In this document: piece after piece, positions 20,891 to 33,769 of the stretch
Numbering within the stretch: position 1 is the stretch's first letter
How the letters are laid out: every line of letters starts with the position of its first letter
Assembly: GCA_963932465.1 (NCBI GenBank)
Contig: OZ010792.1
Span: forward strand, 111,098,935 to 111,162,934
Length of the DNA stretch: 64,000 bases
Reading direction: 5' to 3'
Source of the DNA: Maratus speciosus
Lineage: Eukaryota > Arthropoda > Arachnida > Araneae > Salticidae
Notes under the pieces: model-generated
Told to the model about the DNA's origin: nothing
The model's database searches: none
The model's input: only the letters and a program-made list of their open reading frames with translations
Translations under genes and position numbers: made by a program

Positions 20891-22311
20891 ACTAGTATTA
20901 AAAAATGCTCTGACGAGCACCAAAAAAGGCTAATATGTTTTTAAGTATGAAAAAGGATTTGACAAGTGCTTCTAATTGAGCATGAAAAGGGACAAGGGGT
21001 CCCTTCTTGGCTGCAGCTCACTGTCAATGCCAACTTTGAAAAAATCATATTTGCGCTTTTTCCATATAAAAAAAAAAAAATCAGCCACAGTTACGATAAA
21101 AATGTGTAGTGTAAAAGACACAGCCAGCAAAGAAGCAGCCTGATTAAACATGAATGTAAGGCGACATAGTCAGGGCCCGCTTAACACTTAGGAATAGGGG
21201 AAGCCCGACGTCACACAAGCCCCCCCCCCCCCCTATTACTCTACAAATTGCTTTTTTATTTACTAAATCTCATTTTCGTATGCTTAAATAATTTGCAATT
21301 TTACCATCAAAGTTTAGAGTAAATAACATTTTTAATATTAAACTAAAACTACCTATATAAAAGTATTTTATTATATGTTTAATTGTAAATAACCAATTTA
21401 TTTTGTAAATGACAAATATGGAACTATAGTTGGGAATATGTGAACTTCAAAATATTTGTCATTTACAAATTGCCATATAGTAAGAAAAAAAAAAGTTTCA
21501 TAAGGGGAAAAAAAATGTATTTTTTACAGTGATTGAGTTTCTTTTTTCTAAAAATTAGTTTTGAAAAGTAAAATTGGGGGGCCCTTTCGTATTTCAGTGG
21601 ATAAGCACGGGCTTCACGGGCCTATTCCGTAAACAGGCCCTGGACATAGTGCCAACATAGTACCCCTAGTTCCTGCAGCGTATCACACTCATGCAGGGCC
21701 ACCAAGCACGCCCGCAGTGTAGAATTGTACAGAAAACTGATTTGTAGTGCAGTGCAGCACTCTGTACAGGAATAATTCCAAATGTGCATGCATAACAGTA
21801 TAATGCATTCATTGATTTTTGAAATTATATGAAAGTGGCTGTGGCTGTACAATGTACTATGCAGTACAGCAATGCATGTAAATTATAAACGAACATTTAA
21901 CGCATACACCTTTAATACGGAAGTACAAAAGCACAGTGTGAGTGTGCGCTGAGGTTCAAAAATCAAAAGCATAATAGGAATGTACAGTGTAGTATAATTT
22001 ATAGAGAAATAATGGTACACAGTGCACTGTACAAAGTTGCATTGCAGACGCATGCGCAGTACAACAGTACAACAGTGCAGTTAACATGCAAAAGCACGAC
22101 GGAAAGTTTTACTAAAGTACCGCGAATTTACTTTATATGGAAAAAGCGCAAATATGATTTTTTCAAAGTTGGCATTGACAGTGAGCTGCAGCCAAGAAGG
22201 GACCCCTTGTCCCTTTTCATGCTCAATTAGAAGCACTTGTCAAATCCTTTTTCATACTTAAAAACATATTAGCCTTTTTTGGTGCTCGTCAGAGAATTTT
22301 TTAATACTAGT
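20891..22311. mobile_element. Foldback element, 180-bp near-identical arms
   Basis: The left arm (20891-21070) starts ACTAGTATTAAAAAATGCTC. The right arm (about 22132-22311) is its reverse complement, with one mismatch seen in about 180 bases. The spacer is rich in GTAC and GCATGC motifs and lacks long reading frames. An hAT MITE has inserted into it. No transposase and no clear target duplication. Family E resumes directly on the right. Confidence 0.85.
21171..21642 (+). mobile_element. hAT-type MITE with 8-bp duplication
   Basis: Starts CAGGGCCCGCTTAACAC and ends CCGTAAACAGGCCCTG; the perfect 8-base duplication GACATAGT stands at 21163-21170 and 21643-21650. An 8-bp target and CAGGG ends fit hAT. 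A poly-C run (about 21221-21233) and GGGGGGCCC near 21578 lie inside. Non-coding, 472 bases. Confidence 0.88.
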
Positions 22312-22960
22312 AAAGAGATGAAGCAAGAGAATATATGATATTTTAGATAGATAGGTTCGGGAAATGCGTAATGAGAAAAATGAAAATATAATAAAATGAC
22401 AGTGATATGATATCATTTAGCAATCACTGACAGTTAGAGAAATACTTTACTACCTAATTATTGTCGATAATAGTAAAAGAAATATTAATCGCAATCTGTT
22501 GTTAAAAAAAAAAATAAAAAAAAAGAAAGAAAGAAAACACTTAGCAAGTCTTTATTTTGACTTATTCGATTGAGAGTAAAATATGGATACCAAATGTGCT
22601 TGGGAACTAAGTACTTATTTTAAAGTTGAGGCGTGAGAGGATAACAGAGGATACTTTTCGATAACGAGCTGAAGCGAAAGAATGTATGATATTTTAGATA
22701 GCTAGGTACGGGAAATGCGTAATGAGAAAAACGAAAATATAATAAAATCTCAGTGATATAATATAATTTAGCAATCACTGACAGTTAGAGAATTATTTTA
22801 CTATGTAATTACTGTCGATAATAGTAAAAGAAATTTTAATGCAATCTGTTGTTAAAAAACCCCACTTAGCAAGTCTTTATTTTAATTTATTCGATTGAGA
22901 GTAAAATATGAATACCAAACTTGCTTAGGAACTAAATACTTGTTTCGCGTTAGGTTGACT
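22312..22960. repeat. Family E subunits
   Basis: Two subunits (from about 22320 and 22670) carry GAAATGCGTAATGAGAAAAA, AATATAATAAAATNNCAGTGATAT-like, CACTGACAGTTAGAGAA and GCAAGTCTTTATTTT blocks. They are more like each other than like the 11-14 kb copies, suggesting local duplication. Confidence 0.75.
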
Positions 22961-24298
22961 ACCTTACCCGTACATATGCTATATGGCTCATTGCACTGCA
23001 AACCATGATCCTCAATGGATTCTAACACCGCAGAGTTTCGTTTTAGTTATTAGTTTATATAGAAAATAAAATGAGAAAGCCGTTTCACTAGCGGCCAAAA
23101 TTTTGAAAAACCTTTTAGACAAAACGCTTTTTTTAAGTTTGATAGCCCAGAAGTCATAACACTACAGTTTTCTCAGTAATAATATGAAAGTTATGTATCA
23201 CTGGAAAGATAATTTAATCAAGAATATCATACAAGACAGTCGGTTCAACTATAATTATTTTATCTAAAGTTATAGCCACATAATCAGAAAAAGGCTGTAT
23301 AAACGTGGTTAGGTTGATGCGAAGTATTTTCCTTTTACTTGAATGTTGCCGCAGTACATGAAAGTTTGGAGCGACAGACAGATTTAACTTCGTTTGGTAA
23401 CGAGTCAATCGAACTTAGGGTAGGATTTCAAATAATGATGTCATGTATTGATACTGATAAGAGGTCTTTTTCCACTGTGTTTCGTGATTTTTATCAAATT
23501 GGTAATGTTTTATTAGCCCTGATAATTATTGAACTAATAAAGCATAAGGAAATTAAGAAAACATCTCAATGAATTGATTAGTTATCTAGATAGCAATGTA
23601 TAGTATTTTTTTTTTTTAAGTGAAGAAGTTTACAATTCTAAAGAAACTCAAAGAAAATAAACCAAGGGATGCCCAAGCCACACTTCGAAACTGGTAAAAA
23701 AGAAAAAGGTGCACGAGAGCAATTGATAGTACAAAAGTAGAGAATCTCTGATTAGGTGATAAGAAAAAAAAAAGATTCACTTCGTGTATACAAAATGAAA
23801 TGACGCACTGCAATGTGGAGCTGTAGCAAAGTACGACTCAGTGCAGTATTTTCGTCTAAATGCTAGAATTCCTTGAAAAAAAAAAAACATTTATATAAAT
23901 CACACGAATGTTGAAAAGATTAAAATGGGCTAAATGCCTGTTAACTACACAGGGAAATAGTAGGCCGTGTTTTTTGGAGTGATAAGACAAAAATTTCCAT
24001 CTTTGACTTTGAAGGCATAATATATGCATATAGATAAATCGAAAAAAACTTGCATTATGATTGCATTACATCTACAGTTTAACGCATGGTGTTTGTTATG
24101 ATCCCGTGTTGAATAATATCGAAAAATGAGGACATAACTAGTGAGATTTATGGGAATATAAATGCCAAAAACACCTGAATGAGATGCTTGCATCAAAACT
24201 GTAGCCTTCCATGCAATTTTCCTAATAAAATATTTCTATTTGAATAAAATTCAACTCCATGTCATATTGCTGCTGCACGCAAAAACTAATTTGAAGAT
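22961..24298. other. Unassigned stretch with one short ORF
   Basis: No repeat family was recognised. A 77-codon plus-strand frame (23339-23572) has more balanced composition than most here, but shows no domain, splice pattern or promoter I can identify. It is not called as a gene. Confidence 0.35.
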
Positions 24299-24418
24299 GT
24301 TCACATACCTCAAGTGGAATGGTCTGAGGATAGGCCAGAGCTTAACTTAATTGAAATCCTATGGAGACAACTAAGTAGCTTTTTTTCCGGAAACCACTAT
24401 GGAATTAATCCCGTTTAA
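24299..24418 (+). pseudogene. Tc1/mariner transposase C-terminal scrap
   Basis: In one frame the bases give VHIPQVEWSEDRPELNLIEI followed by LWRQL, matching the Tc1 block W-P-x-x-S-P-D-L-N-P-I-E-N-L-W-x-x-L. The catalytic Glu is kept while the Pro before Ile is Leu. The upstream 100 bases are too decayed to read. No terminal repeats were found. A different, older element than the one at 5927. Confidence 0.6.
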
Positions 24419-24503
24419 CAGGAATAATAATATCTGAATCTTGGTTTCATATCAAAACAGTAAAAAAAAAATCTAAAAAACTTGTTTAACTTCATGCGAA
24501 GGT

Positions 24504-24960
24504 GTTTTAAGGCTGCTTTGAAATTCAAACTGGCTACTTTCTGACACATTTTTTTTTTTTTTTTTTTTTTTTTTTGTTCGCAAGCATATCAAAATGGCAA
24601 ATACTCTTATTCAGAAACTGTGTAATCGAACTGCTTTTCCATTTTTCGGTAAATGCAGAAGGTTATTTCAGAAAATTTTGTCTAATTTAGCGTTTTGAAG
24701 GAATATCCGTTCACGACCGAGCTGGCGAGGGAAAAAACAAGCGTTATAAAATAACAATCGCTTTTAACTAGAGATATAATTCAAGATTTTATTGAAAAAT
24801 AAGAAAACTGTTTGATTATAAATCACTTTACTAATCATGCCTGGAAATATCATGCTTTTATGTTTTTAAATAATTCAGACAGTTTTGAGTTGTTGAGAGG
24901 AGAAAAATATTTTTGGGAGACCCGTCTTCAGTTGAACGCTGAAGTTTACTTAACTTAACA
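24504..24960. mobile_element. TTAA MITE family I, decayed copy
   Basis: TTTTAAGGCTGCTTTGAAAT at the left, TGGCTACTTTCTGACACATT, a poly-T run, CAGAAACTGTGTAATCGAAC and CTAATCATGCCTGGAAATAT match other family I copies (58276, 60096, 63620). The right end is near GAGGAGAAAAATATTTTTGG and no longer shows a clear TTAA. Confidence 0.6.
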
Positions 24961-25679
24961 CCGAAGTTTATTCAAATAATAATTAACTGGCTTGGTGAAA
25001 TTTTTTGTATTTCTAATTATATCCATATGTTTCACTATTTTTTTTTAAATTAACAATTGCCATCATAATAGAATTATCCTTCTGGCAATTATTGCAACAT
25101 ACTCCGAATTAAATAATATTTTATTGATGTATAACTTTATTGCTTTACTTCGAAATTAAATGTCGTTATGTACTATCAAACTTTAGAAATCAAGTTTTTC
25201 CCAAAGGTTTCTTTAATTTTGGTCACTGCTATATATTTTGATAGCCATTTATATAAAGTTACAATAAGAAAGCAGAAAATCTATTAAAATGTTAGTTGTA
25301 TAGCCACTAATGTTAAAGCTATTTTTTTATGGATTGTTGATTGTAATATAGACCGGAAATCGTAACGTATTAATATAAAAAAAAATCAACTAAGAAGTGC
25401 CGTAAATGTTGACAATAACTGAATTATATTTGACAGTCAGTTACGTTTTACTCGAGTCTACAATAGGAAAATCTAAAATACAAGGAAATGCTGTTCTTTG
25501 GCACCATTTATCATATTCACACTTCACACATGTTAGAAAATTTTTTTATAAATTAAAAATAATGAAAGTAATATTAGCAATAAGTAAACATTCCTTACCT
25601 GTTGACTGACTGAAGAAAACAATAATAATTGCATACATTTATTTAACAGTAATATGCACTGGTGATTTAAAGTCAAGTA
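24961..25679. other. Unassigned AT-rich stretch
   Basis: No terminal repeats, tandem structure or domain seen. The 67-codon frame at 25406-25609 is not supported by any motif. Confidence 0.4.
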
Positions 25680-28500
25680 TTTCTGCGGACTCAGAAGGAG
25701 TTTAATAGTGTCTGTGTCCTGAAATCTTCTCTTGTAATCCCCTCCCCGAAATGAGAGATTTAAAGAAAATTAAGGCTTTTGAGAAATTACTTTGTTTTAA
25801 AATTGAGGTAGGAGAGGATAACAGGGGATATTTTTCAACAACGATATAAAACGAAAAAGTAGATAATACACTGGCCTCCAAAAGTTAAGGTACAGGGACT
25901 GGATGCTTTCGATTGCACACGTTTTGTCGAATATCTACCAACATTATAGGCGAATTGTTCTTGAACTTGTAGGATGTAAAGAACATGTTTGATTTTATAT
26001 TTCTCGGTGAAGATTTATCGGGGAGTATAATTAGAGGGCTAATAATAAATTTAATAATAAAATAATATTTGCGATCACCTATGTAACAGAAAAGGCTGGA
26101 AATGGTTTGTTACTGTGGTAAATGACTATTTGGGTCCTGTTCAACGTTTGTATGCATTTGTGTAAGCATAACACTCATATTCGTGAAGATGTTAACGTTT
26201 TTGTGAAAAGTTCAAAAGTGTTTTGTTTATAGCATACAGAGTTTGCAACAATATTTAACACAACTTTCCAAAAACCTGACAAAGAATAGTAGCAACAGTA
26301 TACTGCAATTAAAACATGAATATATTGAATATTTGATGAGATATGGGCATTTGTATGAAATAATTTTTAACTGCGCATGCGTGGAAGATCCTAAAATATT
26401 TATTATATAATTTTTAAGTCAGCTATTTAGGGCAACTTATATAAAAAGTCCTGTCAAATATCGCGAAAATTCACAAAGATAGGGTCGCTATAGTGAGTTG
26501 CTTCCTAAAAATAGCTTTATTATAAGGAATTTTCCACAACTTTTCAATCAGCTCACTATATCTTTCTAAGTTTTCACAACATTTGGCTGAACTTTTTATA
26601 GAAGTTGCCCCAAAATACTGACTACCAAATTATGAAATAAAAATTTTGAAATCTTCCGCGAATGCGCAGTTAAAAATTATCTCATAAAAATGCCCATATC
26701 TCATCAGATATTCCATATATTCATGTTTTAATTGCAGTATACTATTGCTACTATTCTTTGACAAGTTTTCGAAAAGTTGTGTTAAATTTGGTTGAAAACT
26801 CTGTATGCTATAAACAAAAAACTTTTGAATTTTTCACAAAAACGTTAACATCTTCACGAATATGAGTGCTATGTTTACACAAATGCATACAAACATCGAG
26901 CAAGACCCAAATAGTCATTTACCACAGTGACAAACCATTTCCAGCCTTTTCTGTTACATAGGCGATCGCAAATATTATTTTATTATTAAATTTATTATTA
27001 GCCCCCTAATTGTACCCTCCGATAAATCTTCACCGAGAAATATAAAATCAAACATGTTCTTTACATCCTAGAAGTTCAAGAATAATTCGCCAATAATGTT
27101 GGTAGATATTCGACAAAACGTGTGCAATCGAAAGCATCCAGTCCCTGTACCTTAACTTTTGGAGGCCAGTATATGTTACATAGCTACTTGGGAAAAGTTA
27201 TAATGAGACTTATAATGAGCTACAATACGCTTTAAAGTAACTGATCTTAGAATTTTTGTTACTAATAGGTGTTAAAATTAAAGGATATTTATTGTGAAAA
27301 AATTAACTAGCAAGTTAGTTCGCCTCATATATACGTTTTACACAAATTCCATTTCGATAGGGAGTTGCAAAAATGTTATAATGAGAAAACCTAAAGTGCA
27401 ATAAAATGTCAGTATATAATATCATTTAACAAAGAAAAATATTTTACTAAATTTCGATAATAATAACAGTAATATTAATTGTAACGTATTGTTAAACTTT
27501 TTTTTATCGAGTGGCCTGAGATATTTTCTTGATATTAATTTCAGAGAATAGCTATACATATATATATATATATATATTACTTAAAAATTATAATGATAAA
27601 ACTGAAAACACAATAAAATGCGGTTTCTAAGGTATCATTTAACAATAAGTGATGATAGAGAAATATTTTACTAAAAGTGGATAGTAATAGAAAATATCCT
27701 TAATTGCAACATACTGTTAAAATTTCATCCGACAAGTAAATATTCCGTATTTACTGAACGAAGTAAGTCATACTTAACTCAGATAGTTTCTGACGATAAT
27801 ATGCAAAAGATGTTAGAGCTAAAGTCGTCCTTCGGACTTGTTTTCCGGGATCTTCTCTTGTAATCTTCTTTTGAAGTCTTCTCTTACGAAATGAGAGATT
27901 TAAAGAAAATTAAGGCTTTTGAGAAATTACTTTGTTTTAAAGTTAAGAAAGGGGGGATACTTTTCTATAACGAGATAAATCGAGAGAGTAGGCAATATTT
28001 TGATAGTAAATAAGCTACGGAGAATAAAATAAAAATAATATTAATATTAATGCTATTAATAAAAACTGCTAGAAACGGAAATTTTCTAACGAGAAAATTA
28101 ACTTTCATTGCTTCGATATCATTTAATAGTCCCCAATGTTAGAGAAACATTTTAGCAGTTGTTGATAATAATGAAACAATATTTATTGTAGATTGTAGTA
28201 TATTCATAAAAAATCTAGAGTAAGCATTATTTTGCCTGCGATATATTTTTTACAAAAATGCAAATTTGATAGCCAGATACGGAAAAATTATGATGAAAAA
28301 AACTAAAAATGCGATAAAATTCCAGCGTTATGATATCATTTAACAAAGAAATCTAGTTTACTAATTCTTGATAATAATAAAATTAATATTAATCACAATG
28401 CATTTTTCAGTTTTTCTTTTAACAAGTGAGCATATTTTTGTCTGAGATATTTGCTTGACAATAATCTGAAAGAATACCTATATTTTTTGTAACCACTTCC
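25680..28500. repeat. Family E, interrupted by a giant palindrome
   Basis: The header (TTCTGCGGACTCAGAAGGAG, GAAATGAGAGATTTAAAGAAA) is followed by GATATAAAACGAAAAAGTAG, which is cut at 25868 and resumes at 27172 (TGTTACATAGCTACTTGGG). Subunits continue at about 27360, 27590, 27830 (a second header), 27960 and 28260. Strongly diverged; non-coding. Confidence 0.7.
25869..27171. mobile_element. Giant palindromic MITE, 1.3 kb (P1)
   Basis: CACTGGCCTCCAAAAGTTAA at the left mirrors TTAACTTTTGGAGGCCAGT at the right, and arms of roughly 600 bases pair almost to the centre (near 26500). TA stands at both edges (25867-25868 and 27172-27173), and family E is continuous if the element is removed. Ends and target resemble Tc1/mariner. 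No transposase. Core motifs such as AACTGCGCATGCGTGGAAG are shared with the palindrome at 34350. Confidence 0.88.
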
Positions 28501-28779
28501 TTACAATTTAAAATGAAAAAAAAATAATAACAACTGTTCAAGTGCGAGCATTACTCGCGTACAGACGGTTCCGTACAATAAATATATGAATTAGAAACTG
28601 GGCATTGCATCACACAAATACATCATTAAAAGTTGTTATTTAGGCTTTAAAAGCCGATAACGCACAGAGTATGCCGTTTGTGTCTCTAAGGGTTAATATC
28701 TTGGCTAATTATCGACAATTTTTTTCGAAAATCGTTATCAACAATATTTTTATACTTCTGAGATGATATGTACAGTCGA
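28501..28779. other. Unassigned stretch
   Basis: AT-rich sequence between family E and the G element, with no clear repeat or gene signal. Confidence 0.35.
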
Positions 28780-29345
28780 GAAAAAAAAAAAGTAAACACC
28801 CCTACTAACTCCTCAACAAATTATCGTAGAAGAAAGTTACTGGTACCCAACGATTGGAAATAAAGTCTACCTTTAAATGATGTATATAAAATTTGCTTAA
28901 GGGGCCATCTACATATTAAAACGAACCATAACTTAATTTTTCTTTTCAATGGCAATACCATATTTTAACAAGATATTTCAAATCTTCGGTTCAAACTATG
29001 TCTAGACACCCCATTTCAAGTCATTGGAATGATAGGTTTTTGAATTATAAACATTCAAAATTTAGTGCTTCTAATGTTAAATTACATTTTCATATTTTTA
29101 TTAATATCTCCTGAAATTATATTCCTAATGTGCTAATTTTTTGTGAAGCAATAATACTGAAATACCCACACATAAATACGTTGAATTGGCAATTTTTATA
29201 ATTTTATGATATGAATTATGTAATTAATATTCGAGAAAATTATGAATTACAACCTACAATTTTTTTGATGGATTTATTCAGTCCTGCTTTATGGAAATCC
29301 AAAATTTCACATTTTTCTTCCAAGTAGTTTTCAAATTATGCTTAA

Positions 29346-30551
29346 TTAGTATGTTGTGGCCATCACAAAACTTTCTTCTATATAAATCACGTCAATTAAA
29401 TCATTTAAATAGTACAAGAAATTAAATCAATTTAGCACCAATTCATATCAAAGTGTATCTGAATTTGAAGTTTGATAAAAATTCGTGCCTTAGTTCTTGA
29501 GATAGAGCTATAGCGGAAGTTCTGAAAAATGTAGCATAGCAGTGCCACCTGTTGAGTGATTTACACCAATACATAAACAGCAATAATTGATATCCAGGTA
29601 TACATGGATCTGAAGTTCGTTGAAAATCCAAGCATTAGTTCTTGAGATAGAGCTATTGCGGAAATCACAAAAAACAACATAGCAGCGCTACCTATTGAGC
29701 GATTTACACCAAACTGTACAAAATGTCAATTCATGTCAAGGACTAACTGATTCTAAACTGTGATGAAAATTCGTGCATTAGTTCTTGAGCTACACCTATA
29801 GTGGAAATTCTGAAAAATACTGCATAGCAACGCCATCTGTTGAGCGATTTACACCAAAATGTACAAAATGTCAATTCATGTCAAGTATTAACTGATTCTG
29901 AAGTTTGGTGAAAATTCTTGCATTAGTTCTTGAGATACAGCTATAATGGAAATTCTGAAAAGTGCAGCATAGCAGCACCACCTGTTGAGCGATTTGCACC
30001 AAAACACAAACAGCACTAATTCATATCAAAGCATACTTGAATCTGAAGTTTGTTGAAAATCTAAGCATTAGTTGTTGAGATAGAGCTATTACGAAAATCG
30101 TAAAAAATGCAGTATAGCAGCGCCACCTGTTGACCGATTTACACCAAAATGTACAAAACTTCAATTCATGTCAAGGACTAACTGAATCAGAAGTTTGATG
30201 AAAATCCGTGCATTAGTTCTTGAGATAGAGCTATTGCAGAAATCTCGAAAAATGCAGCATAGCAGTGCCACTTGTTGAGCGATTTACACTGAATAATATG
30301 CTGACTGAATAATATACTGAATAGAACGCTGAATATAAATTTTTATTAAATTCCGTGCCTTAGTTCTTGAGATGGAGCGCCCACAAAATTTGTGTCACAT
30401 ACAGACAGACTGACTCACAGTTGCACAGACTCACATACAGACGTTTTGAAAAAACATGTTTTTCGGAATCTCTGACCCCTAAAACGTGTAAATCCGTCGA
30501 AAACCGAAAATCGAAAATTTTCACGAATCCAATACTTTCTTCTTGTAAAGA
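29346..30551 (-). mobile_element. Helitron-like element H1 with minisatellite
   Basis: The plus-strand start TTAGTATGTTGTGGCCATCA, preceded by A, reads as a CTAA 3' end on the minus strand with a small TTGTG/CACAA hairpin. A second copy at 43706 starts CTAG, again after A. The interior holds about 6.5 direct units of 143-147 bases anchored on TAGTTCTTGAGATAGAGCTA and CAGCGCCACCTGTTGAGCGA. After the array comes ACAGACTCACATACAGACG, then CGTCGAAAACCGAAAATCGA. The right end, with a hairpin of ACTTTCTTCT, is approximate. No protein. Confidence 0.6.
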
Positions 30552-30675
30552 TAGAAGAAAGTAAAAACGGCAAAATGGTGGTTTAAGATGGTCTATGATA
30601 GAAGTGACTAGATATTTTGAAATTTCTTATGCTATCCTGTAATCTAGCAGTCTTCAACGACAGCTGGAGTGGCGC

Positions 30676-31101
30676 TTAAGGCTGTTCTTAACTGCTCTGC
30701 TCAACAAGCGCAAAACGTTTTGACACATTTGCAAATTCATTTTTTAACGGAAAGATATAAAATTGGAAAGGCTGGCCATGGAAGCGATTTGGAATTGAAC
30801 TGTTTTTTTCCATTTTTTGATCAATCAATTACCTATTAAGTTATAAGTCATTTTGATCACGTGACAAACACGTTTTTCGCCCACTCTTGGGTGCTCTTTC
30901 TTCCTTCGCGTGGAAATTCGGTTCAAAACGCCCACTTTGACACTATTTTCTGGAAGATCTATTGCTTTTGATAAAAAATGGAAACAACAGCTCAATTACA
31001 TAATTTCTGAACAACACCAGCTAGTTTCATGCATTTTCGAGCAAAAAAAAAATAAAACTTATGACCGAAAGTTACCCTTTTAGATTTGAGAACAGCCTTA
31101 A
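30676..31101 (+). mobile_element. TTAA MITE family I
   Basis: TTAAGGCTGTTCTTAACTGC at the left and TTGAGAACAGCCTTAA at the right give inverted ends inside a TTAA target. It is close to the copy at 41340-41765 through CTGCTCAACAAGCGCAAAAC and CCATTTTTTGATCAATCA. 426 bases; non-coding. Confidence 0.8.
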
Positions 31102-31452
31102 GATGCCTTGATCAAGAAGGGGGGGGGGGGGCTCTCTCGGTCAGCAATCATGTACCGAACTTCAATTTTGATAAAGCCCTCAAGATACTCTCGTTTTAAA
31201 ATAATTCATTTCTCTGAAACTTATTGTACGAATTGCATAAAAATTTGTTTTTAAGCTAATTGAAGAGTAAAGAGTTCATTTATACTGTCAGAATTGTGTA
31301 CTGCCATTGTAAAAAGCAAAATTATGATTCGTTTTAATATGTAGATGACCCCTAAGCAAATTTTATATACATCATTTAAAAGTAAACTTTATTAGCAATC
31401 GTGCAGTCCCAGTAACTTTCTTCTACGATAATTTTTTGCAGAGTTAGTAAAA

Positions 31453-31495
31453 AGGTGGTAACCCCCCCCCCCCCACACACACACACACACACCGA
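31453..31495. repeat. Poly-C followed by (CA)n
   Basis: About 15 C residues followed by about 9 CA repeats, at the right edge of element G. Confidence 0.9.
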
Positions 31496-32090
31496 TTGTA
31501 CCTCTAGCGCTTCTCAACTTCTTTGCTGAACGCCCGCAAATCGAAATTTGTGTGTAACGGAAAAATGCGATTTCCTCAAAAACTATGTGAAGTAGGGTAA
31601 TCTCTATAGTTTTCCTTCAAGGTTTAAATTAAATTCTACTGACCCTATTTTTTTTTTCATACTTTTAGTTTCTATAGATTCGGAAATAGAGAGGGGTGGG
31701 GGACATATATTTTTTGCATTACGATTTTGATGATATCTCTGAAAATATAACATCTAAAATTAAAAGAAATGTATTTTTGAGTTTGGCGTTACGAAAGCTT
31801 TCACACGATACCCCACCACGATATATATATATAAAAAAAGATTTTCTTTCTCAAGTAACTCAATTAGCCCCTCTACATTTTTTCTAAATATATTTAAGAA
31901 TGGCTAATAATCTATATAACTATGTGGGTCAATAGCCTTTATTACTTCAGCCAATTTGAACTTTCCATGTTCCATAGTTTACGAGTAAAACGGCTGTGAG
32001 AGACGGACAGACAAACACATCAGGAGTGATCTTATAATGGTTCTGTTTTTACTTTTTAAGTACGGAACCCTAAAAATACAGTAAAGTGCT
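31496..32090. other. Unassigned; decayed repeat tail
   Basis: No gene signal. The end (GAGACGGACAGACAAACACA, then TAAGTACGGAACCCTAAAA) has the look of a decayed interspersed repeat end, but no second copy is present in the window. Confidence 0.35.
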
Positions 32091-32640
32091 GCTGCTAGGG
32101 TATTATTTAGCAATAACTAATGTTAAGGAAAAATTTTACCAAGTGTTGGTAGTAATAAGAAAGTGCCACTTATTGTAACATAGTATTAAAAATTTATCCA
32201 GTAAGTAAGCATCCCTAACTCACTTGATGAGCTTCATACGTCACATACTTTTTGACAATAATGAACACTCAAATTATACAGTTAACAACTGGAATCATCT
32301 CCTGTAATCTCCTCCACGAAATGGGAGGTTTAGAGAAAATTAAAGCTTTTGAAAAATTACTTTGTTTTGAACTTGAGATTTGAAGTATACTTTTCGATAA
32401 GGAAATAACTCGCGAGAATGGATAATATTTTGGATAGCCAGTTACGGAAAAGTTGTAATGAGTAAACCGAAAATACAATAAAATACTATTGTTGAAAAGT
32501 CGTTAAACACTCCTTGATGCTAGAGAAATGTTTTACTGGTTGTCTATAATAATAAAAGTAATATTAATTGTAACACTTTGTTAAAATCCTTTAGCATGTT
32601 AATATTAGGTATTCTTCCTCGGATACTTGTTTGACAAAAA
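32091..32640. repeat. Family E subunits
   Basis: AATACAGTAAAGTGCTGCTG, TTATTTAGCAATAACTAATG, the header block ATCTCCTGTAATCTCCTCCA and GATAATATTTTGGATAGCCA mark two to three diverged subunits. Non-coding. Confidence 0.65.
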
Positions 32641-33769
32641 TATCAAAAAAAAATTTTTTTTTTTATCTTTTTGCATGTGCATGCGTGCGCATGCCATCCA
32701 GTTATTAGAAAATCATAAATAGAAACCGAAAATGCCAGTTAAGGTACTTCAGGCGTTTTGCAGTTAATGTGAAGTAATTTGGCAGTAATTCATTTCAAAA
32801 ATATTGTGAGCTATTAACTTAAAAAAATCCTGATATATTGTGAGTTACACAAGAAAGTTAATATTATTTTCGACTGCCAGTTACTTAAATGTAATAATGA
32901 GTAAACCAATCACATAATCTCTTAGGGCAGTTAGAAGCCAAATTCGTGAAAAAGTCAGTCCTTAAAAAAAAATAGAAAATAAAAAAGTAATAAAAAAAAA
33001 ATTAAATTAAATACTTTATTTTTCCCCTTTCGAATGGTATATTACTGTTGTCTCTTCTACAACAAGAAGTTAAAAATTTTTAAGTACTGTTTGTTTTCGG
33101 AAAGTAAAACCCTCCGCACTTTTGCGCATGCATCAGGTCTTGCTTTTATTTTATCAAAATAGTGATGAGCGGAGTTTAGCTGCTTTTGGCTGAGCACCTT
33201 TCTTAGTGACAACGTACAAGTGAACGCCGAAGTAGAACTTCCGAAAATACCATCTCAGCGTAACACCCCTATGGATAGTAGAATCGTCTCAGAGTGCTGG
33301 ATGCGGCTTTCGAAAATGAACAGTAATTCAGGTTTTTTTTTACATCATACATAAACATTACATACGTAAACTTTAAACTCAATTTTCTAAAAAACGTTGC
33401 TTTTTGAAATTCGATGAACCTTTTTATAGGAAATACTACATATTATTGTTTGCAATCTTGCCAGAATATTTCTCATATATCCCCGATCAATCTGAAGCGA
33501 TCTTTTTTTACAAACATTTGTACACAATTTTTCTAAAAAAGTTTTTCTTTGGAAAAATGCAAGTTTTTAGTTATTTAAATTGGTTTTTATCCCAGATTTA
33601 AAAAAAAATAATAATAATTATAACTAAAGAATATCTGTTTATAAAGTTGATTTCACTTTATTAGGAATTATTCATATTACGTTTATAAAAAATTTCAAGT
33701 GAATGAACTCTTTTGGTAGTTTCTGAGAAAAGGTACTTTAATTTAACATGGTAGGTATAGGGACTAGAA
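32641..33769. other. Unassigned stretch
   Basis: Contains a GTGCATGCGTGCGCATGCC motif (32677-32695) and a GCGCATGCATCAGGTCTTGC block (33124) with an inverted relative near 40570-40600. The 65-codon frame at 33404 has no recognisable feature. Confidence 0.35.

Larger units (their letters stand above)
28780..31452. mobile_element. Element G, copy 1, carrying other insertions
   Basis: The left end (AAAGTAAACACCCCTACTAA, ATTATCGTAGAAGAAAGTTA, CATCTACATATTAAAACGA) has its inverted counterpart at 31300-31452 (TCGTTTTAATATGTAGATGA, TAACTTTCTTCTACGATAAT-like). ACAGTCGAGAAAAAAA just outside resembles a Tc1-type end. The interior contains a Helitron-like repeat (29346) and a TTAA MITE (30676). A second left end lies at 62797. 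Confidence 0.65.

Noticed and set aside
23339..23572. 77-codon plus-strand ORF of fairly normal composition
   Set aside because: No domain, splice signals, promoter or second copy to support it; left as unassigned.
24690..24735. CCGTTCACGACCGAG resembling a Tigger terminus
   Set aside because: It lies inside a family I MITE at a position occupied by related sequence in other copies, and has no TA-flanked junction.
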